A stretch of DNA of 34,831 nt from an uncultured Mycoplasmatota bacterium (GCA_947166445.1 CAMVED010000009.1:1-34831), one strand, 5' to 3'; positions 1 to 9,321 are shown, counted from the stretch's first letter. Notes: generated from the letters alone by a model not told the origin. A program made the numbers and translations.

Positions 1-50
1 TTTATAATATTACTTTTATTCTTTATAATAATCACTTTATTATATAGATA

Positions 51-92
51 AAAAAGGCATCTGATCTCAACCTCTGTTGATTTCAGATGCTC
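51..92 (-). terminator. Rho-independent terminator downstream of the 193..1017 gene
   Basis: Minus strand GCATCTGA-aa-TCAAC-agag-GTTGA-ga-TCAGATGC followed by CTTTTTT. Confidence 0.85.
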
Positions 93-192
93 TCAACTAT
101 TGGGAAACGTCTGATTGTCGCTTCAAACGTATCTCTTTTTATTTTATGAAGTTTCCTTCATATGTATACTATATCATAAATATCAATTAGTA

Positions 193-1017
193 TCAAGGTT
201 CTGTTTGTGTTTCTTCTTCCTCTTCCCATATTGCTTTCAATGTATGATTAGAAGTTTGTACTACTTTAGTATCTTCTGTAATATAGTATGGTTCATATTC
301 AGTAGCTGTTGAGCCTTCCTCAAGTTGAAAATTTGTAATTGTTCCTACATTCTGTGGTGCTACGTAGAAACCAATAATAATTTTTTCAGTAGTAGCGGTA
401 AATGAAAATGGATTTCCTTTATTATAAAATAAATTATTTCCCCATAATATATCATCATAAGCATATATATCAATAATATTAGTTCTATTACTCCAACTGA
501 CATAATATGTTTCATTAATCTCAAGATTAGAAACAGCTGCACCTATAAAATTATTACCAGATAAATTATTAGTTCCTGAGAGAGTCCCTGTATTTATATC
601 AATATTTGTATCGGTGGCATGATTAGTTCCGATTAAATTAGAGTCATTTGTTAGATATGCTAAATTTTTCCCATTCCAACCTTTAAAAGTATAGCCTTCT
701 TTAGTAGGTACTGGTAAATCTCCATATGTTAATCCTTTTGTTACTTCTTTTGTAGCAGTATTACCTGATCCTGTCCAAAACCTGCCTTCAGGTATTGTTC
801 CTCCATCTGGATCGAACGTTACAGTTTTAGGAGCTTCATAATGAAGAGTTAATGTTTTTGTACCCGTTACTTCGTCTGTAAATAATGCATATGAACTATT
901 GGTTAATTTATATGAGATAAATCCCATTAAGGTTATAAATAATAGCCCTAATAAAATCAATAGTTTTAAATTATACTCTTTTACATCTTTGTTTAATGCT
1001 TCTTTTAATTTTTCCAT
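193..1017 (-). CDS. Surface protein: single N-terminal TM/SipW-type leader, Flg_new/InlB-like repeat split by a carbohydrate-binding/phage-tail-like domain
   Basis: 274 aa; leader ...ISYKLTNSSYALFTDEVTG; VTFDPDGGTIPEG...YGDLPVPTKEGYTFKGW ... TSNHTLKAIW (Listeria-Bacteroides repeat halves); internal FQLEEGSTATEYEPY typical of phage tail/fiber-like domains. Confidence 0.75.
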   Translation of the reverse strand: MEKLKEALNKDVKEYNLKLLILLGLLFITLMGFISYKLTNSSYALFTDEVTGTKTLTLHYEAPKTVTFDPDGGTIPEGRFWTGSGNTATKEVTKGLTYGDLPVPTKEGYTFKGWNGKNLAYLTNDSNLIGTNHATDTNIDINTGTLSGTNNLSGNNFIGAAVSNLEINETYYVSWSNRTNIIDIYAYDDILWGNNLFYNKGNPFSFTATTEKIIIGFYVAPQNVGTITNFQLEEGSTATEYEPYYITEDTKVVQTSNHTLKAIWEEEEETQTEP

Positions 1018-1095
1018 TATATAGCACCTACTTTACTATTACATAATTATTATATAACAACTTAATAATTTGGTCAATTTAGTTTTATGTTTTTA

Positions 1096-1128
1096 TAAAA
1101 AAATAAGTATTATTTTACAATAACACTT
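1096..1128 (-). terminator. Terminator of the rplU-prp-rpmA operon
   Basis: Minus strand AAGTGTTATT-gtaa-AATAATACTT-ATTTTTTT; overlaps the rpmA 3' end. Confidence 0.7.
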
Positions 1129-1385
1129 ACTTGTTTTTTATCTTTTCCTAATCTTTCGTATTTTACTACACCATCTACTTTAGCAAATAAAGTATGGTCG
1201 TTTCCCATTCCAACATTTACTCCTGGGTAAATTCTAGTTCCTCTTTGACGATAGATTATAGATCCAGCTTTAGCAATTTGTCCATCTGCAATTTTAGCTC
1301 CTAGTCTACGACCAGCAGAATCTCTACCGTTTGCAGTAGAACCTCCACCTTTTTTATGAGCAAATAATTGGATATTTAATTTCAT
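1110..1385 (-). CDS. rpmA: 50S ribosomal protein L27 (with Prp-cleavable N-terminal extension)
   Basis: [34 protein letters not shown] aggagg. The second Met (1385) may be the start; the ORF track starts at 1388. Confidence 0.97.
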   Translation of the reverse strand: MKLNIQLFAHKKGGGSTANGRDSAGRRLGAKIADGQIAKAGSIIYRQRGTRIYPGVNVGMGNDHTLFAKVDGVVKYERLGKDKKQVSVIVK

Positions 1386-1398
1386 CATAATTATCCTC

Positions 1399-1695
1399 CT
1401 ATAAAAATTTTATGTTTTTTGGATACTGCTCTTCTAATTCTTTTAGTAAAGATATCATGTTTTCTATTAGTTTTTCTGTTATTTCATTTTCTTTTTCTAA
1501 TTTTAAACAAAATGGTTCTTCAGTATAACTAATAGAGTCTTTGTTTATTCTTTCTATAGCATTTACAGTAGTTATGACAATACTACTTACACTACTACAA
1601 ACTATATCTTTACCGAAATCATCATACATAGCATGTCCTGTTATAGAAATTTCTTCTATTTTATTATTATTTTCTTTTACTTTAATTTTAATCAT
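1399..1695 (-). CDS. prp: Ribosomal-processing cysteine protease Prp (YsxB family)
   Basis: [20 protein letters not shown] catalytic His/Cys signature; located between L21 and L27. Confidence 0.93.
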   Translation of the reverse strand: MIKIKVKENNNKIEEISITGHAMYDDFGKDIVCSSVSSIVITTVNAIERINKDSISYTEEPFCLKLEKENEITEKLIENMISLLKELEEQYPKNIKFL

Positions 1696-1699
1696 ATTA

Positions 1700-1999
1700 C
1701 TATCCTATTTTAGTAATTTCAACTTTTGTATAAGGTTGACGATGTCCTTGTGCTTTTCTAGTGCTTTTCTTTTTGTTAACATATTTAAATATTCTTATTT
1801 TTTTATTCTTTCCATGTTTAACAACTTTACCAGTAACTTTAGCACCTTTAAGTGTTTCTTTATCTACATTACCATCTAGCATTAATACTTCACTAAAAGT
1901 AACATTTTTACCTTCTTCAGCGTTTAGTTTTTCAACAAAGATTACTGAACCTTCTTCTACTAAATACTGTTTTCCACCAGTTTTGATAATTGCTTTCAT
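1700..1999 (-). CDS. rplU: 50S ribosomal protein L21
   Basis: MKAIIKTGGKQYLVEEGSVIFVEKL...QGHRQPYTKVEI. Confidence 0.97.
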   Translation of the reverse strand: MKAIIKTGGKQYLVEEGSVIFVEKLNAEEGKNVTFSEVLMLDGNVDKETLKGAKVTGKVVKHGKNKKIRIFKYVNKKKSTRKAQGHRQPYTKVEITKIG

Positions 2000-2004
2000 A
2001 CTTA

Positions 2005-2100
2005 CCTCCTTTATTTAAGTTAAGACTCACTCTTAAGGTGTCCAAAATGGAACTTCTACCTTTTCAATGTGGTTTAAAACCGAGGCCTTAAACATATAAG
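2005..2100 (-). ncRNA. Putative L21 leader (cis-regulatory 5'UTR of rplU)
   Basis: Structured 5'UTR: minus AAGGTAGAAGTTCCattttGGACACCTT and TTAAGagtgagtCTTAA hairpins just upstream of rplU. Not confirmed against a covariance model. Confidence 0.55.
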
Positions 2101-2129
2101 ATTTTATCACAATAAACCTTATAAGTCAA
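2101..2129 (-). promoter_or_regulatory. Sigma-A-like promoter for rplU operon
   Basis: Minus TTGACT (2129-2124), 17-bp spacer, TAAAAT (2106-2101). Confidence 0.7.
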
Positions 2130-2169
2130 ACACTTTAATTAAATTTATGTAAAAAAAGAAGAAGCTATG

Positions 2170-2649
2170 TTATATTACTATAGCTCCAGTTCCTACTCCA
2201 ATTACAAACATTGCAAATAGATATAATACAATAACAAATAGTATTATCCACAATGTTTCTTTTATATAATAAATAATATCATCAATATCGATCTTGTCTT
2301 TATAATTTGTAATTACAGCATATTTTTTACCAGTATATACTAAAACACCTATAATTACTATAAAGTAAATTAAAAATAAAACATGTCTTACAGTATCTGT
2401 TAGAATAGCATATCCGTATTTTACATCAAATATAGTAACACTAAAATCTACTGCGAAGAATAAGCAAATAAATAGTACTATTCCTAATAGCGAATCAACT
2501 GCATATTTTCCAAGCAAATACACATTTGTAAATGGAACTAGCGCATAATTTGTTCTTTCTTCATGATTAACAAATCTTAATTTGTCTACATACATTCCTA
2601 TAAAAGAATGCATAAACAATCCAATTATTAAAGAAATAATTAATTTCAT
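2170..2649 (-). CDS. Multi-pass membrane protein of unknown function
   Basis: 159 aa, about 4 hydrophobic segments; no recognised motif. Confidence 0.7.
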   Translation of the reverse strand: MKLIISLIIGLFMHSFIGMYVDKLRFVNHEERTNYALVPFTNVYLLGKYAVDSLLGIVLFICLFFAVDFSVTIFDVKYGYAILTDTVRHVLFLIYFIVIIGVLVYTGKKYAVITNYKDKIDIDDIIYYIKETLWIILFVIVLYLFAMFVIGVGTGAIVI

Positions 2650-2766
2650 ACCAATACCGCCTTTTCTTAAATTTAAGAATTATTATAAATCATAATTTTT
2701 TTGGTGTCAATTAACTTATTGTTTATTTTTCATTATTTTTAACCTATAATAAATTTGGTGATTTTT

Positions 2767-3633
2767 ATGAAATGTAACTTATGTATTAGAAACTGCAATA
2801 TAGATAGAGATGAATCTTTGGGTTTTTGTCACGCTAATAACAATATAAAAATTGCTAAATATATGTTATATCACTATGAAGAGCCCTGTATTTCTGGCGT
2901 CAAGGGAAGTGGTGCTATTTTCTTTTCTAATTGTAATCTAAAGTGTATATACTGTCAAAATTATGAGATTTCTTTAGAAGAATATGGTAAAGAGATAACT
3001 GTAGAAGAGTTTTCTAATATATGTTTAGAACTACAAGATATGGGTGCACTTAATATAAATTTAATTACTCCCGGTCACTATGCTTTAAAAATAAAAGAAG
3101 GACTAATTTTAGCTAAGAAAAAAGGTTTAACTATTCCTATTGTTTATAATACTAACTCTTATGAAAACGTAGATACTATAAAAAAACTTGCTGGTATTAT
3201 AGATATTTATTTACCAGATTTTAAGTATTATGATGATAAACTAGCTATTAAGTATTCAAGCGCTCCTGGATATATGGAAAATGCTAAGATGGTTATTGCC
3301 GAGATGTATAAACAAGTCCGAAATCCAATAATTGAAAAAGGAATTATGAAAAAAGGTGTAATTGTTAGACATTTAATGTTACCTACTCTTACTGAGGATT
3401 CTAAAAATATTATTAATTATTTATATAAAACATATGGCAATAATATTTATGTTAGTATTATGAATCAGTACACTCCTATGAAACACTTTGATGATGATAT
3501 TTTAAATAAAACTATCACAAAGGAAGAATATGAATGTATTATAGACTACGCTTATGATTTAGGCATTAGAAATTGTTTTGTTCAAGATGATGAGACTGCA
3601 AAAAAAAGCTTTATTCCAAACTTTAAGGAATAA
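2767..3633 (+). CDS. Radical SAM protein, PflA-like (COG1313-type putative pyruvate-formate-lyase activating enzyme)
   Basis: CNLCIRNCNIDR N-terminal Cys cluster and CNLKCIYCQN (CX3CX2C). Start at M after GGTGAT; the ORF track starts at 2755. Confidence 0.87.
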   Translation: MKCNLCIRNCNIDRDESLGFCHANNNIKIAKYMLYHYEEPCISGVKGSGAIFFSNCNLKCIYCQNYEISLEEYGKEITVEEFSNICLELQDMGALNINLITPGHYALKIKEGLILAKKKGLTIPIVYNTNSYENVDTIKKLAGIIDIYLPDFKYYDDKLAIKYSSAPGYMENAKMVIAEMYKQVRNPIIEKGIMKKGVIVRHLMLPTLTEDSKNIINYLYKTYGNNIYVSIMNQYTPMKHFDDDILNKTITKEEYECIIDYAYDLGIRNCFVQDDETAKKSFIPNFKE

Positions 3634-3645
3634 AGCTATTCTTTT
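3601..3645. terminator. Convergent hairpin terminator overlapping both gene ends
   Basis: Perfect AGCTTTATTCC (3607-3617) / GGAATAAAGCT (3627-3637); 7-A run on the left gives a U-tract for the minus strand. Confidence 0.75.
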
Positions 3646-4469
3646 AAAAGATTATCTATTTTTATAATCTCATATCCTTTTTGGTTTAAATGGATTAAAA
3701 TACTATTTAATTGTTTTATGTTATTTTTGTTTGCTTTTATTTCATATATTGAGCCACTCTTTTTATTACTTTTTAAATAATTATATATATCTCGTTTTAT
3801 CAATTCTGGTTTAATTGTATTTATTTTGAAATACTTACAGACATTTAAAAACTTATCATCTTTATATAAACAATAATTACTATAATTGAAGTTTTTAGAT
3901 AATAGATTTTTCATATACTTAGTGCTTACTGTGTCAAATATATTATTATAACTATATATACCTAATGATATATTATTATTTAATAATTCTTTTAATTCTA
4001 ATATATTGTCTTCTATTACTTTTCCATCTATATAAATAGTAGCTTGGGAATTATTCTTGTTTAATATATAAACAATTTGTTTTATTAAATTAATATCGTT
4101 TGTTGTAAATACTAATGATATTTTTCTTTCGTTTGTAGTTGACCCTATTACTAATTTATCATAATTATTCTCTTTTTTTATTGTAGGTTTAATATTAATG
4201 TATTCTAGAAGACTATCGTTATATTCTTTTATTTTTTTCATTTTTTCATAGCTGGTTTCAGTATCTATTTTTTGACCACTTACTCCTACAATTATCGTAT
4301 TATTATCTATAATACCATTTATTGGTTTTGTTTCTTTGGTTGCTTTTCTTTCTTTTATTTTTTCCATTATGGGATCTTTGTTTTTGGATAAATCTATTAT
4401 TTTTTCTATATAATAAAATCTAAAAATTTTAAATAAACTTATTACTATTATTTTTAATAATCTTTTCAT
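3636..4469 (-). CDS. Polysaccharide deacetylase-like (NodB fold) protein with degenerate active-site motifs, membrane anchored
   Basis: RKISLVFTTNDIN...QATIYIDGKVIED...NNISLGIYSYNN aligns by eye with KIALTFDDGP...ATFFV.G...GHEIGNHTYSH; N-terminal hydrophobic segment. Confidence 0.65.
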   Translation of the reverse strand: MKRLLKIIVISLFKIFRFYYIEKIIDLSKNKDPIMEKIKERKATKETKPINGIIDNNTIIVGVSGQKIDTETSYEKMKKIKEYNDSLLEYINIKPTIKKENNYDKLVIGSTTNERKISLVFTTNDINLIKQIVYILNKNNSQATIYIDGKVIEDNILELKELLNNNISLGIYSYNNIFDTVSTKYMKNLLSKNFNYSNYCLYKDDKFLNVCKYFKINTIKPELIKRDIYNYLKSNKKSGSIYEIKANKNNIKQLNSILIHLNQKGYEIIKIDNLLKE

Positions 4470-4588
4470 ATTAAATTATATTAAAAATGTTTTTAATTAT
4501 TATAAAAAGTGTAAATCACATATTAAAAAAACAATAATTATTACAAAAGAATAATATGTATGTTATAATTTTTTTAGGTGATATGCTT

Positions 4589-6211
4589 ATGAAAAAGGAC
4601 TCATTTTTAAAAGGAACTATTGTAGCCTCACTTGCTATTATAATATCTAAAATACTTGGAGTTTTATACGTAATACCATTTTACAAAATAATTGGAGAAA
4701 ATGGAGGAGTACTCTACTCTTATGCATATAACATATATAATTTGTTTTTAAATATATCTACTGCAGGTATTCCTATTGCTTTAAGTATGATAATAAGTGA
4801 ATATATTACTCTTGATAATATTGATGCTAAAGAGAGAACTTTTAAGATTGGTAAAAAAATAATACTGACTTTTTCTATTATTTCTTTCTTAGTTTTATTT
4901 ATATTTTCAGACTATATTGCAATGTTTATGATAAAAGATGTTGAAGGTGCTAATCCTATAAAGGATATAAGCTTAGTAATAAAAGCAATATCAATAGCAC
5001 TTATAATTACTCCATATATAAGTGTTTTAAGAGGTTATCTTCAAGGACACAAATTTATATCTCCTGGATCAATTAGTCAAGTATGGGAACAATTAATTAG
5101 AATTGCGGTTATTCTAATAGGATCATATTTATCAATCGAGGTATTTAATACAAGTATTCCTATCGGAGTATCTGTGGCACTTTCCGGAGCATTTTTCGGG
5201 GCACTTGGGGCCTATTTATATTTAAAACATGTTATTAATAAAAATAAAAAGTTATTTGAAACTAGTGATAAAAAGGATTCTATTACCAATAAGGAGATTG
5301 CTAAAAAAATTATTTATTACTGTATACCTCTTATAATTATATCTGTAACAAATGATTTATATAATATAATTGATATGAAACTTATTATAAAGGGATTATA
5401 CATGATAGGAATGAGTGCCAATACTTCAGAATTAATTGCTAGTATTATATGTACTTGGAGTCCTAAAATATGTATGATAATATCTGCGATTTCTATGGGA
5501 CTTGCTACTAGTTTGATGCCTCATTTAATTAGTAGTTATACAAAAAAAGATTATAAAGAATCAAATAAAATATTTAATGAAGCAATTAGTACAATGCTTG
5601 TCATAGCTTTGCCTCTTACAATAGGTATAATGATATTATCAAAAGAAGTTTATTATATTTTCTATGGTGCTAGTACATATGGGCCAAACATATTAATGAT
5701 TGCTGCTATTGTAAGTTTATGGATTGGAATTCTAACTGTTATGAATACAACAATTCAAGGATTTAAAAAGTTTAAATTAGTAATTATTAGTACTCTAATC
5801 GGCCTATTCATCAACACTGCGCTTGATATACCAATGATATTATTATTGAATAAAGTTAATTTTAGACCTTATTATGGTACTTCTATTGCTACAATTATTG
5901 GTGCTAGTGTCTCTGGATTAATAGTATTAATTTATTTGAAAAAAGAATTAAAATTTTCATATAAAGCAATAAGAACGCATTTAAGAAAAATGATTTTGCC
6001 ACTTGGTTTAATGACGGTATTAGTATTGTTACTTAATTATATTTTTAAATATCAAGAGAGCAGGATATATGACATAGTAAAATGTACATTAATTGGAATA
6101 TGTGGAGCGATTGTTTACTTCTATGTTTTAAATAGAAATAACGGATTGAATATGATTTTTGGTAAAGAAAGAATCAATAATATTAAAAAGAAGTTGTATA
6201 TAAAGCAATAA
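4589..6211 (+). CDS. MOP/MATE-type polysaccharide flippase, SpoVB/MurJ-like
   Basis: FLKGTIVASLAIIISKILGVLYVIPFYKIIGENGGVLYSYAYNIY typical of SpoVB/YtgP family; about 14 TMs. Start after aggtgat. Confidence 0.85.
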   Translation: MKKDSFLKGTIVASLAIIISKILGVLYVIPFYKIIGENGGVLYSYAYNIYNLFLNISTAGIPIALSMIISEYITLDNIDAKERTFKIGKKIILTFSIISFLVLFIFSDYIAMFMIKDVEGANPIKDISLVIKAISIALIITPYISVLRGYLQGHKFISPGSISQVWEQLIRIAVILIGSYLSIEVFNTSIPIGVSVALSGAFFGALGAYLYLKHVINKNKKLFETSDKKDSITNKEIAKKIIYYCIPLIIISVTNDLYNIIDMKLIIKGLYMIGMSANTSELIASIICTWSPKICMIISAISMGLATSLMPHLISSYTKKDYKESNKIFNEAISTMLVIALPLTIGIMILSKEVYYIFYGASTYGPNILMIAAIVSLWIGILTVMNTTIQGFKKFKLVIISTLIGLFINTALDIPMILLLNKVNFRPYYGTSIATIIGASVSGLIVLIYLKKELKFSYKAIRTHLRKMILPLGLMTVLVLLLNYIFKYQESRIYDIVKCTLIGICGAIVYFYVLNRNNGLNMIFGKERINNIKKKLYIKQ

Positions 6212-6241
6212 AAAATTGGTATATTTAATACCAGTTTTTTT
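6211..6241 (+). terminator. Rho-independent terminator
   Basis: aaaaaTTGGTATatttaATACCAgttttttt. Confidence 0.75.
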
Positions 6242-6276
6242 CGTTCTATATTTTTTTGAAGTGAATTCATGTTTTT

Positions 6277-7206
6277 TTATTTTTTAATGCTTTTCTTGGT
6301 TTGATATATCGAAACTAGTTGTTCATACATATCCTCGTTTAATATTTTATTTATGCTTTTAGCATATTTGTTTTTATCTTCTCTAGAAAATGACAACAAC
6401 ATATCATTTTCTAAGCAAACACATTTGTCACATATTAAACTTAAGTTTTCTATAACACTTTTTCCATATTTTTTTTCAAAATTATCATAATCTCCTATTA
6501 ATTCAAAATCATTTATTTCTTTTTGTAATTCATATTTTTCTTTTAATATGGATGCCACTGTATAAATTGAATCAAAATCATAGCACTTATAACTATCTGA
6601 ATATATTGATGATACTATTTTTTCTGTGTCATATAAGTTAAACCCTTCTTCTAAACCTTTGCCATAGTCTTCAATAAAGTCAAGAATTATTTCATTATCA
6701 TAAATTATTTTTCTTTTTTCATATGAAATTCCATATCTAATAGTCACAGTATTTTCATCAATAGTAATCTCATTGTTATAACTCTTTATTAAACGACAAA
6801 TAGCGCGTGTTAATACTTCAAGACCTTTTAAAGAATCATAATTATATGTATGACTTGTAACTATTACTCTATCTATTTTTTCTATCTCATAACAATTGTT
6901 TTCTTTATTGTATTTTATTTTAACATTTGGCACATATACGCTTTCTGCACGTTTTATGTCTATATCTGAAACCGGAGATCCTCCGACTAATTTAGTTAGT
7001 TTTCTTTCATTTAAAACTTTTGATATAGTTTGATGAGAATTGCAATAAATTATTTCACAATTGAAAATAGCATTTAATATTATTTCAGAGTATGCTTCTC
7101 CATAATAATTAATCAATGCTGGAATGATTAATGATAAAGCTTTAATTGTCTTTTCATCATAATTATATTTGTCTTTTAGTTTATTTACAAATGTGCTATC
7201 AAACAT
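6277..7206 (-). CDS. Hypothetical protein, no recognised family
   Basis: 309 aa intact ORF, plausible coding composition; no signal peptide or catalytic motif recognised. Confidence 0.65.
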   Translation of the reverse strand: MFDSTFVNKLKDKYNYDEKTIKALSLIIPALINYYGEAYSEIILNAIFNCEIIYCNSHQTISKVLNERKLTKLVGGSPVSDIDIKRAESVYVPNVKIKYNKENNCYEIEKIDRVIVTSHTYNYDSLKGLEVLTRAICRLIKSYNNEITIDENTVTIRYGISYEKRKIIYDNEIILDFIEDYGKGLEEGFNLYDTEKIVSSIYSDSYKCYDFDSIYTVASILKEKYELQKEINDFELIGDYDNFEKKYGKSVIENLSLICDKCVCLENDMLLSFSREDKNKYAKSINKILNEDMYEQLVSIYQTKKSIKK

Positions 7207-7323
7207 TTAACCACCCTATCTTAAATATAATTATACACTATAATTTAAAAAAACAAAAAGAAATATAGAAAAAATTATAAATTTTTGTTATACTGACATA
7301 AGTATAAGAAGGAGTTGTAACAA

Positions 7324-8496
7324 ATGAAGAGGTTTAGTTTTTTTATTCTTATATTTTTGTTATTAGTTTCAGTTAATTCCGTTTATGCAAACGAGATTAA
7401 TATAAGGTCTAATAATGCTGTTCTGTATAATTTGAATGATAATAAGATTATTTATGAAAAGAATAAAGATGAAAAAGTAAGTATTGCATCATTAACAAAA
7501 CTAATGACAGCTCTTGTTGCTATTGAAAATATTGATAATTTGAATGAATATGTAAGTTTTGTAAAAAGCGATTATGATGAATTAGCTAAACAAGATGCTT
7601 CTGGTTCTTCGCTTAAAAAGAATAAAAAATACACATATGAAGACTTACTATATGGATTAATATTAGAAAGTGGTGCAGACTGTGCCAATGCCTTAGCAAG
7701 ACTAACTGCAGGAAACGAAAAGAATTTTGTTAAAAAAATGAATCAAAAGGCTAAAGATTTAGGAATGGAAAACAGTAGTTTTTCTAACCCAATTGGTCTT
7801 GATAATAAGAACAATTATTCTACTGTACAAGATGTTGCAATTTTGTTAAAAGAAGACTTAAGTAATCCTATCTTAAATAGTATTTTAACAACTTTTAGTT
7901 ATAAACTTACTGATGGTACTGTTATTCATCACACAATATATGAATACATGAAATCGTATAAAATAAAAATCCCGAGTATAAAAGGCGGTAAAACTGGATA
8001 TGAATTAAAATCTGGTTATGCACTTGCTAGCATTGCTTCTCAAAACGGGACCACTTTGATGCTTATAACCTCTAAAGCTGATAATAAACCTGAGCACATA
8101 ATTGATGCTGAAAGTATTTATAAATACTATTTTAACAATTATAGTTATCAAACAATAATAGAAAAAGATGATGTATTAGTTTCTTTAAAAACTAAATACT
8201 TAAACAAAAGTGTTGTTAGTATTAAGGCAAACGATGATATTAAGTATTATTTAAAAAACGGTTATGATATAAATGATATACGAACTGAATATGAAGGCAT
8301 AACAACTATAACACTTAAGAATAAACAAAACGAGAAAATAGGCAATTTAAAAATATATTATAAGAATGAACTTATTATGAATTATCCAATAGTTTTAAAT
8401 CAACCTATTTATCCAAGTTTCTTAATCATGATTGTTGCAGTGTTTATACCATTGTTTGCATTTATAATTTTTAAATTAGTTTATTTCAAAAAATAG
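7324..8496 (+). CDS. D-alanyl-D-alanine carboxypeptidase (PBP5/DacA-DacF family)
   Basis: Signal peptide; IASLTKLMT (SxxK), SGADCANALA, GGKTGYE (KTG); C-terminal membrane anchor; RBS aaggag. Confidence 0.92.
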   Translation: MKRFSFFILIFLLLVSVNSVYANEINIRSNNAVLYNLNDNKIIYEKNKDEKVSIASLTKLMTALVAIENIDNLNEYVSFVKSDYDELAKQDASGSSLKKNKKYTYEDLLYGLILESGADCANALARLTAGNEKNFVKKMNQKAKDLGMENSSFSNPIGLDNKNNYSTVQDVAILLKEDLSNPILNSILTTFSYKLTDGTVIHHTIYEYMKSYKIKIPSIKGGKTGYELKSGYALASIASQNGTTLMLITSKADNKPEHIIDAESIYKYYFNNYSYQTIIEKDDVLVSLKTKYLNKSVVSIKANDDIKYYLKNGYDINDIRTEYEGITTITLKNKQNEKIGNLKIYYKNELIMNYPIVLNQPIYPSFLIMIVAVFIPLFAFIIFKLVYFKK

Positions 8497-8516
8497 GATG
8501 AAAATCTTATTTTTTT
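8488..8516 (+). terminator. Terminator after dacA-like gene
   Basis: aaaaataGGATgaaaATCttattttttt. Confidence 0.6.
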
Positions 8517-8519
8517 GCG

Positions 8520-8539
8520 AAAACGCATCTAAAACGCAT
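8520..8539 (+). repeat. Two direct copies of AAAACGCAT, 11-bp period, upstream of LytTR gene
   Basis: AAAACGCAT at 8520-8528 and 8531-8539. Confidence 0.6.
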
Positions 8540-8613
8540 TTTGTTTATATAATTTTACTAATTAAAATAGTTATTATATACTCTTGTTATTCACCTTTTT
8601 TAAGGAGGTCATC

Positions 8614-9321
8614 ATGATTAACTTTATAATATATGAAACGGATAAAAAAAGAAGAAATAAATATGAGTTAGCAATACTTAACTTTATTGGTATTAGAGAA
8701 GAAAAATTTAAAATTTTTAATTATTTTGATTACGAGGAAATTAATGAAACAAATAATATTTATATAATTAGTGATCACAATATTAAAAATGCTTTAAGAA
8801 TGGTTTCTAAAATTAGAAATAATGATGATTGGAACAGCCAGATAATAGTAATAAGTGAGTTTGATAATACAAATCTAAAATTATTAATAAATCAATTATT
8901 AGTACTTGATTATGTATATATCAATGGTGATTATACAAACAGATTAAAGAAGGATTTATATATAGCATACAAAATACTAACCAAAGATAAAACATTAAGT
9001 TTTTGTTCAAATAGTGAAGTTAATAAAATACCTTATAATAATATTTTATATATTGAAAAGAATAATAATCAAAACTATTGCACAATATATGGAAAGGATA
9101 ACGAATATATAATAAAGAATACAATCAATAATTTAGAGAAAGAACTAGATCGCGCATATTTTCTAAAAACTCACAGAAGTTGTATTGTTAATCTTTATAA
9201 CATAGAGCATTATAATTCTTCTGAAAATATAATCTATTTTATAGATGGTAAAAGAATAGATTTGGTTTCTAGAGATAAAAGAAAAATTTTAAAATCAAGA
9301 CTTATAGAAGAAAAAATATAA
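8614..9321 (+). CDS. LytTR-domain response regulator-like protein with degenerate receiver
   Basis: IPYNNILYIEKNNNQNYCTIYGKDNEYIIKNTINNLEKELDRAYFLKTHRSCIVNLYNIEHY is LytTR. RBS aaggaggtcatcATG supports start 8614 (track: 8584). Confidence 0.87.
   Translation: MINFIIYETDKKRRNKYELAILNFIGIREEKFKIFNYFDYEEINETNNIYIISDHNIKNALRMVSKIRNNDDWNSQIIVISEFDNTNLKLLINQLLVLDYVYINGDYTNRLKKDLYIAYKILTKDKTLSFCSNSEVNKIPYNNILYIEKNNNQNYCTIYGKDNEYIIKNTINNLEKELDRAYFLKTHRSCIVNLYNIEHYNSSENIIYFIDGKRIDLVSRDKRKILKSRLIEEKI

Noticed and set aside
193-195. Possible genetic code 4 (TGA = Trp) because the genome is very AT-rich and Mollicutes-like
   Set aside because: TGA ends this gene and the 17928 gene; Trp residues in IleRS and other proteins are TGG and long ORFs are uninterrupted by TGA, so code 11 fits.
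360-542. 60-aa minus ORF inside the 193..1017 gene
   Set aside because: Out-of-frame overlap; repetitive hydrophobic composition, no RBS.
7324-8496. SGAD instead of SGND in the carboxypeptidase as an inactivating change
   Set aside because: SGAD-type variants occur in active family members as far as I recall; SxxK and KTG are intact.
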